Positions 31,871 through 39,893 of a stretch of 64,000 bases of DNA are shown here, in pieces. This DNA is from UBA6165 sp044233745 (GTDB lineage: Bacteria; Bacteroidota; Bacteroidia; Flavobacteriales_D; Crocinitomicaceae): positions 70,744 to 134,743 of the forward strand of contig JBIIJN010000001.1 in NCBI GenBank assembly GCA_044233745.1, in the 5' to 3' direction. Every line of letters begins with the position of its first letter. Position 1 is the first letter of the stretch. A program made the translations under genes and the position numbers. The notes below the pieces were generated by a model. That model was not told the origin of the DNA, did not search any database, and worked only from the letters and a program-made list of their open reading frames with translations.

Positions 31871-32559
31871 AGCCTTTAACAATTGCCGTTGATGGTTTTT
31901 CTGGTTGTGGTAAAAGCACGATAGCCAAAGATTTAGCCAAGCATTTGGGTTATGTTTTTATTGATTCCGGGGCGATGTATCGCGGGGTCACATTGTATGC
32001 GCTCGAAAAAGGTTTTATTAGCGATAAGCATCTGGATGCTGCTGGTTTGATAGCTAAATTGAACGAGGTAAATATCGAATTCCGCGTAGATTCTGAACAA
32101 TCAGGTAAGCAACATTTATTTTTAAATGGAAGAGATGTGGAATCCGAAATCAGGAGTTTGCATGTTTCTGGATTTGTGTCGCAAATTGCCACAATTGATG
32201 AAGTGCGCAAAAAGATGGTCGATATACAACGCTACATGGGCGAATCGGGTGGTGTGGTAATGGACGGTCGCGATATCGGTTCGGTTGTGTTCCCGAATGC
32301 TGAACTGAAATTTTTCGTGACTGCTCAACCTGAAGTGCGCGCCAAACGCCGTCAGTTGGAATTGCAAGAAAAAGGCGAACATCAAAGCTGGGAAGATATT
32401 CTTAAAAATTTACAAGAACGCGACGCCATGGATACTTCAAGGGCAAACAGTCCATTGATTCAAGTGCCCGATGCCATTGTGATTGACACATCAAATTTGA
32501 CCCGAGAAAGCCAATTGGAATTTGCGCTTTCGTTTGTGGGGAATAGGAAAACCATGTAG
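31867..32559 (+). CDS. cmk: Cytidylate kinase
   Basis: A 230-residue kinase from ATG 31867 (MKPLTIAVDGFSGCGKSTIA), with the P-loop GFSGCGKST, the D-box MYRGVTLYALEKG, VMDGRDIGSVVFPNA and the RxxR lid. It phosphorylates CMP/dCMP. The stop TAG (32557-32559) and last four codons (KTM and the preceding R) lie within the left arm of a 48-bp perfect palindrome. The start overlaps the lipoprotein stop by 4 bases. Confidence 0.93.
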   Translation: MKPLTIAVDGFSGCGKSTIAKDLAKHLGYVFIDSGAMYRGVTLYALEKGFISDKHLDAAGLIAKLNEVNIEFRVDSEQSGKQHLFLNGRDVESEIRSLHVSGFVSQIATIDEVRKKMVDIQRYMGESGGVVMDGRDIGSVVFPNAELKFFVTAQPEVRAKRRQLELQEKGEHQSWEDILKNLQERDAMDTSRANSPLIQVPDAIVIDTSNLTRESQLEFALSFVGNRKTM

Positions 32560-32593
32560 GAGCGCGATGCATCGCGCTCCTACATGGTTTTCC
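32546..32593. repeat. 48-bp perfect palindrome overlapping the 3' end of cmk
   Basis: Centre is between 32569 and 32570. Each arm is 24 bases and contains GGAAAACCATGTAG followed by GAGCGCGATG; the core TAGGAGCGCGATGC belongs to a common REP-like word, and the outer 14 bases are the last codons of cmk in inverted copy. It is likely a terminator or a structured mRNA end for cmk. Confidence 0.75.
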
Positions 32594-32646
32594 ATCAATA
32601 ACATCTTTTTAACGAATCACCGCGTTGTGTTGATAATTATAAACTT

Positions 32647-32654
32647 TAGATTTG
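32647..32654 (+). promoter_or_regulatory. Bacteroidota -7 box before the transglycosylase
   Basis: TAGATTTG matches TAnnTTTG and lies 46 bases before ATG 32700. Confidence 0.4.
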
Positions 32655-32699
32655 TAACGAACCAAAATAAACCCGTTTTTTGTTAAAACCCATTGCCCC

Positions 32700-33656
32700 A
32701 TGCTCAAAACCCTCATTTTTTTAGTCGGCACCTTTCCCAGTATGCTCTCCGTAGTTGATGTGGACCAAGGAGCAATTTCTTGGCATCATGATATTATTTC
32801 CTACGAAAACAGAAACGACCAGCTCTGCATGAGTTTTGTGTCCACCTGTCATTTGTTTGAAGACCAGTGGGATGCCTTGCCACAACCGATTTTTTGGCAA
32901 CAAGTGATGGCTTTGAGTCCAGATTCTCTTATTGTGAATGTGGCTGCCAATCGTCAAATCATTACACGGGTTTCGCACAAAGACTGGGAATCGCAAACAC
33001 AAGTGCAAAAAGACGCTTACAAAGATTCCATCAGATTGCATTATGGTTTATCGGCGGATGCTGGAATTTTCGTTACCGCTGGCAAAAATCATTTCTACCG
33101 ATTCAGCGCGGTTATTCCACAAATTACACGCGGTGTTGAGGTGTTTGCCACCAATTTTGTTGACCCTTGGTACGCACAAGCCATTTTATTGATTGAATCT
33201 CCGGGTCAGTTGGCGAAATCTACCGCAGGCGCTTATGGTCCCTTTCAATTGATGCCTGGCGTAGCGAGAAATATGGGTTTAACCGTAAATAAATATGTGG
33301 ATGAACGTGGCAACTTCGATAAATCAGCTTGGGGCGCTAGTGAACTCTTAAAACGCATTTGTATTCCTGAAGCCAAGCGAATTTTAGACGCGCGAAACAT
33401 CAGCTACAACCAAACCGATTTGTGGTTCCGCTTATTTGTGATGCACATTTATCATGCAGGTTCAGGGAATGTTTCAAAAGTAATTGAAGCCATAAACCCA
33501 ACAGAAGGCGGACAAAAACTCATCACCCAAATGTGGCAAACCAAAGCCGGCGGTTTCGGCAATGCTTCTCAGAATTATTCACAGGTGGTTTTGGCAGCGC
33601 TTTTAACCCTCGACGATATTCTACACGCTTCTGGGAGTTATGATTTGGTGAAGTAA
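32700..33656 (+). CDS. SLT-type lytic transglycosylase
   Basis: A 318-residue protein with a leader (LKTLIFLVGTFPSMLS) and a C-terminal lysozyme-like SLT domain. The catalytic glutamate is E166 in AILLIESPGQ, followed by STAGAYGPFQLMPGVARNMG (residues about 172-191) with the GPFQLMP motif and VMHIYHAGSGNVSK. It would cleave peptidoglycan glycan strands with 1,6-anhydromuramic acid formation in the periplasm. The N-terminal 130 residues are of no recognised domain. Preceded by a TAnnTTTG box. Confidence 0.85.
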   Translation: MLKTLIFLVGTFPSMLSVVDVDQGAISWHHDIISYENRNDQLCMSFVSTCHLFEDQWDALPQPIFWQQVMALSPDSLIVNVAANRQIITRVSHKDWESQTQVQKDAYKDSIRLHYGLSADAGIFVTAGKNHFYRFSAVIPQITRGVEVFATNFVDPWYAQAILLIESPGQLAKSTAGAYGPFQLMPGVARNMGLTVNKYVDERGNFDKSAWGASELLKRICIPEAKRILDARNISYNQTDLWFRLFVMHIYHAGSGNVSKVIEAINPTEGGQKLITQMWQTKAGGFGNASQNYSQVVLAALLTLDDILHASGSYDLVK

Positions 33657-33696
33657 AGAGTACTTTACGAATTTTCTATTTGAACATTACTCCTCC

Positions 33697-33728
33697 GTGA
33701 ATCTCTGCGTAGTCTTTGTGAATCTCTG
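33697..33728. repeat. GTGAATCTCTG direct repeat
   Basis: GTGAATCTCTG occurs at 33697-33707 and 33718-33728 with TAGTCTTT between; this is the CTACGCAGAGATTCACGGAG-type word common in Bacteroidota intergenic regions. It lies in the convergent gap between the transglycosylase and the FKBP terminator. Confidence 0.5.
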
Positions 33729-33802
33729 TGATAAAACAGAAAACACTTGGATTGTTGTAAATATTTGAGCTGTTTCGCGCAGTTATGAGAATGTCGATGC
33801 AT

Positions 33803-33838
33803 AAAAAAATCCCCCAAGTTTTCACTCAGGGGATTTTG
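33803..33838 (-). terminator. Terminator after the FKBP operon
   Basis: AAAATCCCC and GGGGGATTTT arms around TGAGTGAAAACTT, then T7 on the minus strand; it lies 17 bases after the FKBP lipoprotein stop. Confidence 0.8.
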
Positions 33839-33854
33839 TTTTTTTTGAGCTTTC

Positions 33855-34799
33855 TTATTCAAAGTCAATCAATTCGATTTCGAAGATCAGCGTAGAATAT
33901 GGTTGGATTTTTGGAGGAGAACCTTGTTCACCATAACCCAATTCGTAAGGCACATACAGGCGATATTTGCCACCGCGCTGCATCAACTGCAAACCTTCTT
34001 GCCAGCCAGCAATTACATTACCTAAAGGAAAAGAAACGGGTGTTGGGTCGTTGGCGTTGGACTCCAAAACACGGTATGAAATGTCGCGCAGGGTATAATA
34101 CACAGATACTGTAGAGTTGATACTTGGTTTTTCGCCTTTTCCTTTTTCAATCACTTCATATTGCAAGCCGCTTTTTGTTTCAACAATGCCTTTTTTACCT
34201 TTGTTTTGAGCTAAAAAATCTTGACCTTCAGTTTTCGTTAAGCTACTGAAATACTCAGTAATGATGGTGTTTTGTTCGCTTAATGCCACCAAAGGCTCAG
34301 TGTTATACAATCCATCTTTGTAGCCTTTTCTCAAGACATTCAAAGAAAGCTTATTGTAGATGTTTTTGAACTCAAACGACTTTCTCAACTCATAGCCACG
34401 TAGGTAACCCATGTAGTATGATGCTTCGGTCGGTTTGATATTTGTGGTGTCGAAACTGCCTTGGGTTTGAAAATAGATCATCAAGTAGCTGTTGTATTCC
34501 TGAGCAGTCACTGAATCGGCAAACTCAATACCTTTGAAGAAGCCATCACGCGTTTTGGCACGTACAAAATAGGGACTGAATTCTTTAGAATCCAACCATT
34601 CGCGGGCATCTTCTGTAGAATTATAACCCACTGAATAAGCTACTCTATCTTCCAACGACAACAATTTCACATCGTCGTAAGCTTTGCCTGGATCGCCAAT
34701 TACAATTTCTTGGTCTTCTTTTTTGTTTTCATTTTCGTCCGTGCTGTCGCAAGCCGTGGCCAGGGCAAACAAAGGAAGAAATAACAGGATTTTTTTCAT
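33855..34799 (-). CDS. FKBP-type peptidyl-prolyl isomerase lipoprotein
   Basis: A 314-residue lipoprotein: leader KKILLFLPLFALATAC with the lipobox cysteine at 17, a helical N-terminal dimerisation-like region of about 185 residues, then an FKBP domain (about 205-314) with LQYEVIEKGKGEKPSINSTV, GWQEGLQLMQRGGKYRLYVP and IQPYSTLIFEIELIDF. FKBPs isomerise Xaa-Pro bonds; in the periplasm or outer membrane they aid protein folding. It is translated downstream of a second FKBP gene (34819), 19 bases apart, and closed by a terminator. Confidence 0.88.
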   Translation of the reverse strand: MKKILLFLPLFALATACDSTDENENKKEDQEIVIGDPGKAYDDVKLLSLEDRVAYSVGYNSTEDAREWLDSKEFSPYFVRAKTRDGFFKGIEFADSVTAQEYNSYLMIYFQTQGSFDTTNIKPTEASYYMGYLRGYELRKSFEFKNIYNKLSLNVLRKGYKDGLYNTEPLVALSEQNTIITEYFSSLTKTEGQDFLAQNKGKKGIVETKSGLQYEVIEKGKGEKPSINSTVSVYYTLRDISYRVLESNANDPTPVSFPLGNVIAGWQEGLQLMQRGGKYRLYVPYELGYGEQGSPPKIQPYSTLIFEIELIDFE

Positions 34800-34818
34800 C
34801 TGTATTAAGTTAAAAGAG

Positions 34819-35424
34819 TTAAGATAAAATCGACAGCAATTCTACATCAAAAACCAAGGTCATGAAAGGTTTGATCGGTCCGTTTGGATGCGGATTGGCG
34901 CCGTATGCCAAGTTTTGTGGAATGTAAAATCTGAATTTTGAACCTTCTTTCATCAGTTGCAAGCCTTCTGTCCAACCAGTAATTACTTGATTTAATGGGA
35001 ATTGTGCTGGTTCACCACGTTCGTATGAACTATCGAAAACAGTACCATTAATCAATGTGCCATGGTAGTGCACTGAAACCATAGAGGTGCTTTGTGGTTG
35101 TTCACCAGCGCCTTCTTCGATGATTTCATATTGCAAACCAGAAGCCGTTTCAATAACACCTTCACGTGTTGCATTTTCTTTCAAAAATTGTTCGCCTTCT
35201 ACTTTGAAGCCTTCAAATTGTTCGGCTGTTAATTGTTCAAAATAAGACTGAATAATTTGATTGGCTTGTTCTGGTGAGAACTTGGGTTGTTCGTCATTCA
35301 TGAGTGTTTTCAAACCCGCAATGAAGTTTTCCATTTCAATATTTCCCAAGCCTTGTTGGCGCAAATTGTCGCCGATGTTTAAACCAATGCAATAGCTTAC
35401 ATCAGCGTCGATTGTTGAATTCAT
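34819..35424 (-). CDS. FKBP-type peptidyl-prolyl isomerase
   Basis: A 201-residue MIP-like isomerase. Residues about 1-90 form a helical region (ISYCIGLNIGDNLRQQG-type), and 95-200 the FKBP domain with LQYEIIEEGAGEQPQSTSMV, YHGTLINGTVFDSSYERGEP, GWTEGLQLMKEGSKFRFYIP and the FVFDVELLSI end. Unlike its neighbour it has no signal peptide or lipobox, suggesting a cytoplasmic enzyme or another start; it is the same family as the next gene and probably arose by duplication. Confidence 0.88.
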   Translation of the reverse strand: MNSTIDADVSYCIGLNIGDNLRQQGLGNIEMENFIAGLKTLMNDEQPKFSPEQANQIIQSYFEQLTAEQFEGFKVEGEQFLKENATREGVIETASGLQYEIIEEGAGEQPQSTSMVSVHYHGTLINGTVFDSSYERGEPAQFPLNQVITGWTEGLQLMKEGSKFRFYIPQNLAYGANPHPNGPIKPFMTLVFDVELLSILS

Positions 35425-35499
35425 ATGTGTTGTTTATTGTTTTGACTTTTTTGCTTCTGGCTATTTGCCTTAGATTTAATTTCGTTTTTGATAGTTGAT

Positions 35500-35619
35500 T
35501 CAATTCGATCGATTTTCGAAGTCCTTGCGGTCGTCGTTGCGCATGCGTTTGATGGCCAAATAAACTATCAGCCCCAAACAGATGGCATAGAATGCAACTT
35601 GTAACCAAACAACGATCAT
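35500..35619 (-). CDS. 39-residue single-pass membrane protein
   Basis: ATG at 35617-35619 to TGA at 35500-35502. The product starts MIVVWLQVAFYAICLGLIVY, one membrane helix, and ends in the charged tail AIKRMRNDDRKDFENRSN. It is 4 bases downstream of the YbjQ-like gene and 75 bases upstream of an FKBP gene on the same strand, so it belongs to that operon. No family was recognised. Confidence rests on coding context and clean topology. Confidence 0.55.
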   Translation of the reverse strand: MIVVWLQVAFYAICLGLIVYLAIKRMRNDDRKDFENRSN

Positions 35620-35623
35620 CGGA

Positions 35624-35938
35624 TTAGCCGAATTTTACTGCTGTGCCGTAAGCCAAAATTTCGGCTGCACCCTGAGTAATTACTGAGGTATTCAAACGAA
35701 AACAAACAATGGCATCGGCACCTAGGCGATTGGCGTCGTCGATCATCCGTTGCATGGCTTGTTCGCGAGAATCGGCTTGAAGTTTTGTGTACTCGCTGAT
35801 TTCACCACCTATAATGTTTTTCAAACCGGCGAAAATATCGCGACCCACATTTCTGGCGCGCACGGTGCTTCCACGAGCCACACCTAGTACTTCTAAGATG
35901 TTTTTACCGGGTATGGTTTCTGTTGTTGCTATGATCAT
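35624..35938 (-). CDS. YbjQ/UPF0145-family protein
   Basis: A 104-residue protein that matches the YbjQ (UPF0145, putative heavy-metal-binding) family: MIIATTETIPGKNILEVLGV, the GSTVRARNVGRDIFAGLKNI core, the EYTKLQADSREQAMQRMIDD helix and the NRLGADAIVCFRLNTS strand. Function unproven; a role in multimeric scaffolds has been suggested. It is 2 bases downstream of the lipoprotein gene and 4 bases upstream of the 39-residue ORF, one operon. Confidence 0.85.
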   Translation of the reverse strand: MIIATTETIPGKNILEVLGVARGSTVRARNVGRDIFAGLKNIIGGEISEYTKLQADSREQAMQRMIDDANRLGADAIVCFRLNTSVITQGAAEILAYGTAVKFG

Positions 35939-35940
35939 TT

Positions 35941-36744
35941 TTACTTAGTTTTAATAAATACAAAAGTATCATTTTTATCTGAGAGCGTTAGTTTATTGTT
36001 GTTTTCGGAAAACAGAAAATAATAGGGTTTTCCGCCCATGCGCTCCATCAATTGACTCAGCTCAGGCGATTCATGGCACGACATATTAGGATAAAGATCA
36101 AAATTGAAAGCGAAAGTGCGTTCCAAAATATTCAATTGACTGCGCCAAGTCCGGCATCCAAAACGGCCCTCAATCAAATTACTCGTTTTCATTTTGCTGA
36201 GTTGAAGTTGTGGCGCCTCGGATAGATTCCCACTTGTTTTGCAATCTTGGTTGTTTATAGTGCTCAACACATATGTATCGCGAAATCCGAAATTCGGATG
36301 GTAGCACCCGCATCCTCCAACGCGATACAAAACAACATGTTCGTTGCTCAATTCAAGTACAAAAGGGTTGTTTTGAAAACCAAAGTTGTAGCAGTTTGCA
36401 TCAGCAATTTGAACACGCACTTGGAGCGAATCACTTGTTCGCATTACCCACACCAATCCTTGTTTGTTTTCTTCTTGGAAGCTTTGAAACTCACTTGTTT
36501 TGCAATGTACATCTATATTATTGGTGTAGTCGATGAATGAAAAATTACCATCTATTTCCATCTCCAATGCCCAGTTGTATTGTGGGTCATATGATGAATA
36601 CATGCTGCCATTAGGTCGCAGCGGCTTCGTTATCTGTTCTTTGTTTTTCTTTTGTCTTTTTGCACAAGAACCAATTCCCAGGCCTAAAACAGCTATGTTT
36701 AGAAAAAGGATACTTAGCCAAAGCACTTGTTTCGTTGAAATCAT
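35941..36744 (-). CDS. Lipoprotein with META-like C-terminal domain
   Basis: A 267-residue lipoprotein. The leader MISTKQVLWLSILFLNIAVL ends in GIGSC, a lipobox at cysteine 27. The N-terminal part has a Cys-rich beta region (WVMRTSDSLQVRVQIADANC, GGCGCYHPNF). The last 90 residues, IEGRFGCRTWRSQLNILERT through NKLTLSDKNDTFVFIKTK, resemble the META (HslJ-like) fold. It is first in an operon with YbjQ-like, a 39-residue membrane protein and two FKBPs. Function inferred only as envelope stress or folding. Confidence 0.6.
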   Translation of the reverse strand: MISTKQVLWLSILFLNIAVLGLGIGSCAKRQKKNKEQITKPLRPNGSMYSSYDPQYNWALEMEIDGNFSFIDYTNNIDVHCKTSEFQSFQEENKQGLVWVMRTSDSLQVRVQIADANCYNFGFQNNPFVLELSNEHVVLYRVGGCGCYHPNFGFRDTYVLSTINNQDCKTSGNLSEAPQLQLSKMKTSNLIEGRFGCRTWRSQLNILERTFAFNFDLYPNMSCHESPELSQLMERMGGKPYYFLFSENNNKLTLSDKNDTFVFIKTK

Positions 36745-36892
36745 AAGTGACTGATAATAAGTGTTTTTTACTTTATTTTTAGTCCTGTGTTGTCACAAAG
36801 GTAGAAAATTGATGTTGAACATGGTGTTTTGTTTCAGACATTTACTTGGCAATGATGTGAAATCACTAATTTCGCTGCAAATTATTAACGCA

Positions 36893-38296
36893 ATGAGCAA
36901 AATCAAATTCGGAACAGACGGTTGGAGGGCTATTATAGCAGAGGATTTTACGGTAAATAATGTGCTTCGTGTGTCGGAAGCGGTGAGTAAATATGTGCTG
37001 AATCAACCCGTGAAGCGCATTGTAATTGGCCATGACTGCCGTTTTGCTGGCGAATTGTTTATGCAAAATGCAATTCGTGTTTTTGTGAAACACGGCATCG
37101 AAGTGTTGTATGCCGAAGGTTTTGTGAGCACGCCCATGGTTTCTCTGGCTTGTGCAAAATACAACGCTGCGATTGGGGTTGTATTAACAGCTTCTCACAA
37201 TCCGCCGAGCTACAATGGCTATAAATTGAAGGCATTTTATGGCGGTCCTTTGGGTCCAGAAGAAATTCAAGTGGTGGAGGATATGATTCTAGACTCACCT
37301 GCTGATTATTCGGCGATGACTTGGGATGAGGTGAAAGCCAATTCTTTGGTGACAAAAGTAGATTTAGAAAAAGATTATATCGATGCCATTCGCGCCAATT
37401 TTGATTTGGATGCCATCAACAACAGCGGCTTGAAATTGGCTTTTGACGCCATGTATGGTTCAGGGCAGCGCGTCATTCGTCAGGTTTTGAACAATGTATC
37501 TGAATTCCACTGTGAACCCAATCCATCGTTTATGGGACAAGCGCCTGAGCCGATTGAGAAAAATTTGCAAGAGGTGTCTAATTTCTTAAAAAATAATCCG
37601 GGATATGCTGCGGCTTTGGCCATTGATGGTGATGCTGACCGCATTGGTTTATTTAATGGTAAAGGAGAATTTATCGATTCCCACCACATCATCTTGTTGT
37701 TAATCAATTATTTACACAAATACAAAGGACTTGGCGGTAGAGTAGTTACGGCATTCAGCTGTACCCCGAAAGTGGAAAAAATGTGTAAGATTTTCGGATT
37801 GGAGCATGAAACGGTGAAAATCGGTTTCAAATACATCGCTGGCAAAATGGTGGATGGTGATGTGTTGTTGGGTGGAGAAGAATCGGGTGGAATTGCAATC
37901 AAGAGTCACATTCCGGAGCGCGATGGTATCTGGATGGGCTTGGTGATTTTTGAATACATGGCCAAGTCGGGCAAATCGTTGGATGAATTGATCGATGAGG
38001 TATATGCCTTGGTCGGCGGATTCAAATTTGAACGCAACGATTTGCACATCACTGAAAACTTGAAACAAGAAATTATTGCCAAATGTGAGGCTAAGGCATA
38101 CGCCCAGTTTGGTGAATACAATATCATACGTGTTGAAACCATCGATGGATTTAAGTTTTTCTTCGACGACGACCGCTGGGTGATGATTCGTCCTTCGGGT
38201 ACGGAGCCTGTTTTGCGCGTTTACGCCGAAGCACCTACTATGGATGAAGTGAGAAATATCCTCAAGCAAACTTCTGATACCATTTGTAACAACTAG
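36893..38296 (+). CDS. Phosphoglucomutase/phosphomannomutase family protein
   Basis: A 467-residue alpha-D-phosphohexomutase from ATG 36893 (MSKIKFGTDGWRAIIAEDFT); an in-frame extension to 36761 carries a hydrophobic leader but interrupts homology. The active-site serine is in VLTASHNPPSYNGYK, the metal loop is AIDGDADRIGLF, and the sugar loop GGEESGGIAI and phosphate loop IRPSGTEPVLRVY follow. The family interconverts hexose-1- and -6-phosphates for glycan synthesis. It is followed at 7 bases by aroC. Confidence 0.92.
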   Translation: MSKIKFGTDGWRAIIAEDFTVNNVLRVSEAVSKYVLNQPVKRIVIGHDCRFAGELFMQNAIRVFVKHGIEVLYAEGFVSTPMVSLACAKYNAAIGVVLTASHNPPSYNGYKLKAFYGGPLGPEEIQVVEDMILDSPADYSAMTWDEVKANSLVTKVDLEKDYIDAIRANFDLDAINNSGLKLAFDAMYGSGQRVIRQVLNNVSEFHCEPNPSFMGQAPEPIEKNLQEVSNFLKNNPGYAAALAIDGDADRIGLFNGKGEFIDSHHIILLLINYLHKYKGLGGRVVTAFSCTPKVEKMCKIFGLEHETVKIGFKYIAGKMVDGDVLLGGEESGGIAIKSHIPERDGIWMGLVIFEYMAKSGKSLDELIDEVYALVGGFKFERNDLHITENLKQEIIAKCEAKAYAQFGEYNIIRVETIDGFKFFFDDDRWVMIRPSGTEPVLRVYAEAPTMDEVRNILKQTSDTICNN

Positions 38297-38302
38297 AATC
38301 TG

Positions 38303-39370
38303 ATGGCTGGCAACACCTTTGGAAGAATTTTTCGCTTGACCACTTTTGGTGAGTCGCATGGAGAAGCCATTGGTGGTGTGTTGGATGGTGTGCCTTCCAA
38401 TTTTGACTTAGATTTGGCTGAAATTCAGCGCGAATTGGACCGCAGAAAACCCGGTCAGTCGAAAATTGTTTCTCAGCGCAAAGAATCGGACACGGTGCGG
38501 TTTCTTTCTGGCATTTTTGAGGGAAAAACCACAGGCGCTCCCATCGGATTTATGATTGTGAATGAAAATCAAAAATCGCAGGATTACGAGCATTTGAAAG
38601 ACGCTTATCGACCTTCGCACGCAGATTTTGTGTACGATAAAAAATACGGTCACCGCGATTATCGTGGCGGCGGAAGATCGAGTGCCCGCGAAACTGCCTG
38701 TCGTGTTGTGGGTGGTGCCATTGCCAAACAATTTTTGAAATCGATAGGCATCCAGATTCATGCTTATGTGGATCAAGTGGGCGATATTCGAATGCCAGCG
38801 GATTATATCCTGAATCCAGACAATATCGAAGACAACATAGTGCGCTGTCCTCATGCAGAAACGGCTCAACTTATGGAAAGCCTGATTATGGAAGTGCGCA
38901 AAGCTGGTGACACTATTGGTGGCATTGTGCGCTGTGTGGCAAATGGCGTCCCCATTGGTTTAGGTGCTCCGGTTTTTGATAAACTCCACGCCGAATTGGG
39001 CAAAGCGATGTTGTCCATCAATGCGGTGAAAGGTTTTGAAATTGGCTCTGGATTTTCGGCTGCCACCATGCGTGGTTCGCAACACAACGACGTGATTTTA
39101 CCCAACGGTTCAACTCAAACCAATTTTTCTGGTGGCATTCAAGGTGGCATTTCCAATGGTCAACCCATTGAATTTCGAGTGGCTTTCAAACCTGTGGCAA
39201 CCTTGATGCAAGACCAAGCCTCCATCGACAACGCTGGAAATGAAATTGTACTCGAAGGCAAAGGTCGCCACGACCCTTGTGTTGTGCCGCGTGCTGTGCC
39301 TATTGTAGAGGCCATGTGTGCACTGGTCTTGTTGGATTATGTTTTGTTGGAGACGGCGGGGAGGGTTTGA
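38303..39370 (+). CDS. aroC: Chorismate synthase
   Basis: A 355-residue enzyme: LTTFGESHGEAIGGVLDG (residues about 12-29), RRKPGQSKIVSQRKESD, the signature YGHRDYRGGGRSSARETACR and GAIAKQFL, and the VVPRAVPIVEAMCAL end. It uses reduced FMN to make chorismate from EPSP, the last shikimate step. Seven bases after the phosphohexomutase stop. Confidence 0.95.
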   Translation: MAGNTFGRIFRLTTFGESHGEAIGGVLDGVPSNFDLDLAEIQRELDRRKPGQSKIVSQRKESDTVRFLSGIFEGKTTGAPIGFMIVNENQKSQDYEHLKDAYRPSHADFVYDKKYGHRDYRGGGRSSARETACRVVGGAIAKQFLKSIGIQIHAYVDQVGDIRMPADYILNPDNIEDNIVRCPHAETAQLMESLIMEVRKAGDTIGGIVRCVANGVPIGLGAPVFDKLHAELGKAMLSINAVKGFEIGSGFSAATMRGSQHNDVILPNGSTQTNFSGGIQGGISNGQPIEFRVAFKPVATLMQDQASIDNAGNEIVLEGKGRHDPCVVPRAVPIVEAMCALVLLDYVLLETAGRV

Positions 39371-39399
39371 TGGTGTTTTTTATATTCGTCTTTTCTTCC

Positions 39400-39407
39400 T
39401 ACATTTG
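39400..39407 (+). promoter_or_regulatory. Bacteroidota -7 box for ssb
   Basis: TACATTTG, an exact TAnnTTTG match, 5 bases before the ssb ATG at 39413. The transcript start would then be at or just after the start codon, so either a leaderless start or a chance match. Confidence 0.35.
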
Positions 39408-39412
39408 CCGCT

Positions 39413-39856
39413 ATGGCTGGAACAGTAAATAAAGTAATTCTCATCGGCAATGTGGGCAAAGACCCTGAGGTGAGGTATTTGGAAAATGGGGTAGGTGTGG
39501 CTACAGTGCCATTGGCTACGTCGGAGAATTTTACGGATAAAAAAACGGGTGAAAAACGCACCGTGACCGATTGGCACAACGTCGTTTTGTGGCGCGGCTT
39601 GGCAGAAATCACCAAGAATTATGTGAAAAAGGGTTCCAAAATTTATGTGGAAGGCAAATTGAGAACGCGCTCCTACACCGACAAGGACAATATCGTGCGC
39701 TACATCACAGAAATTATTGCGGATGAGTTGCAATTGCTTACTCCTAGAGCCGAAAGTGCTGACAGTCAACAGCAAAGTTATCCACCTTCTGTTGAGTCGT
39801 CGAACAACCAAGCTTTGCCTGATAGTTTTATGGATGACGACATTTTGCCTTTTTAA
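39413..39856 (+). CDS. ssb: Single-stranded DNA-binding protein
   Basis: A 147-residue SSB. The OB fold begins MAGTVNKVILIGNVGKDPEV, with WHNVVLWRGLAEI and YVKKGSKIYVEGKLRTRSYT, and a disordered Gln/Ser linker ends in DDDILPF, the acidic tip that recruits partner proteins. It binds single-stranded DNA in replication and repair. Followed by gldE. Confidence 0.95.
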   Translation: MAGTVNKVILIGNVGKDPEVRYLENGVGVATVPLATSENFTDKKTGEKRTVTDWHNVVLWRGLAEITKNYVKKGSKIYVEGKLRTRSYTDKDNIVRYITEIIADELQLLTPRAESADSQQQSYPPSVESSNNQALPDSFMDDDILPF

Positions 39857-39881
39857 TCATGAACTCAATCGTAAAATGTTC

Positions 39882-39889
39882 TAATTTTG
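39882..39889 (+). promoter_or_regulatory. Bacteroidota -7 box near gldE
   Basis: TAATTTTG matches TAnnTTTG but is only 4 bases before the annotated ATG 39894; it may serve the internal ATG at 39942 (MFDSSAFTWSV) or be chance. Confidence 0.3.
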
Positions 39890-39893
39890 CAGC

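Noticed and set aside
36761..36892. Long N-terminal extension of the phosphohexomutase
   Set aside because: The extension is hydrophobic and unlike the family, which begins at MSKIKFGTDGW; it is also the divergent promoter region.
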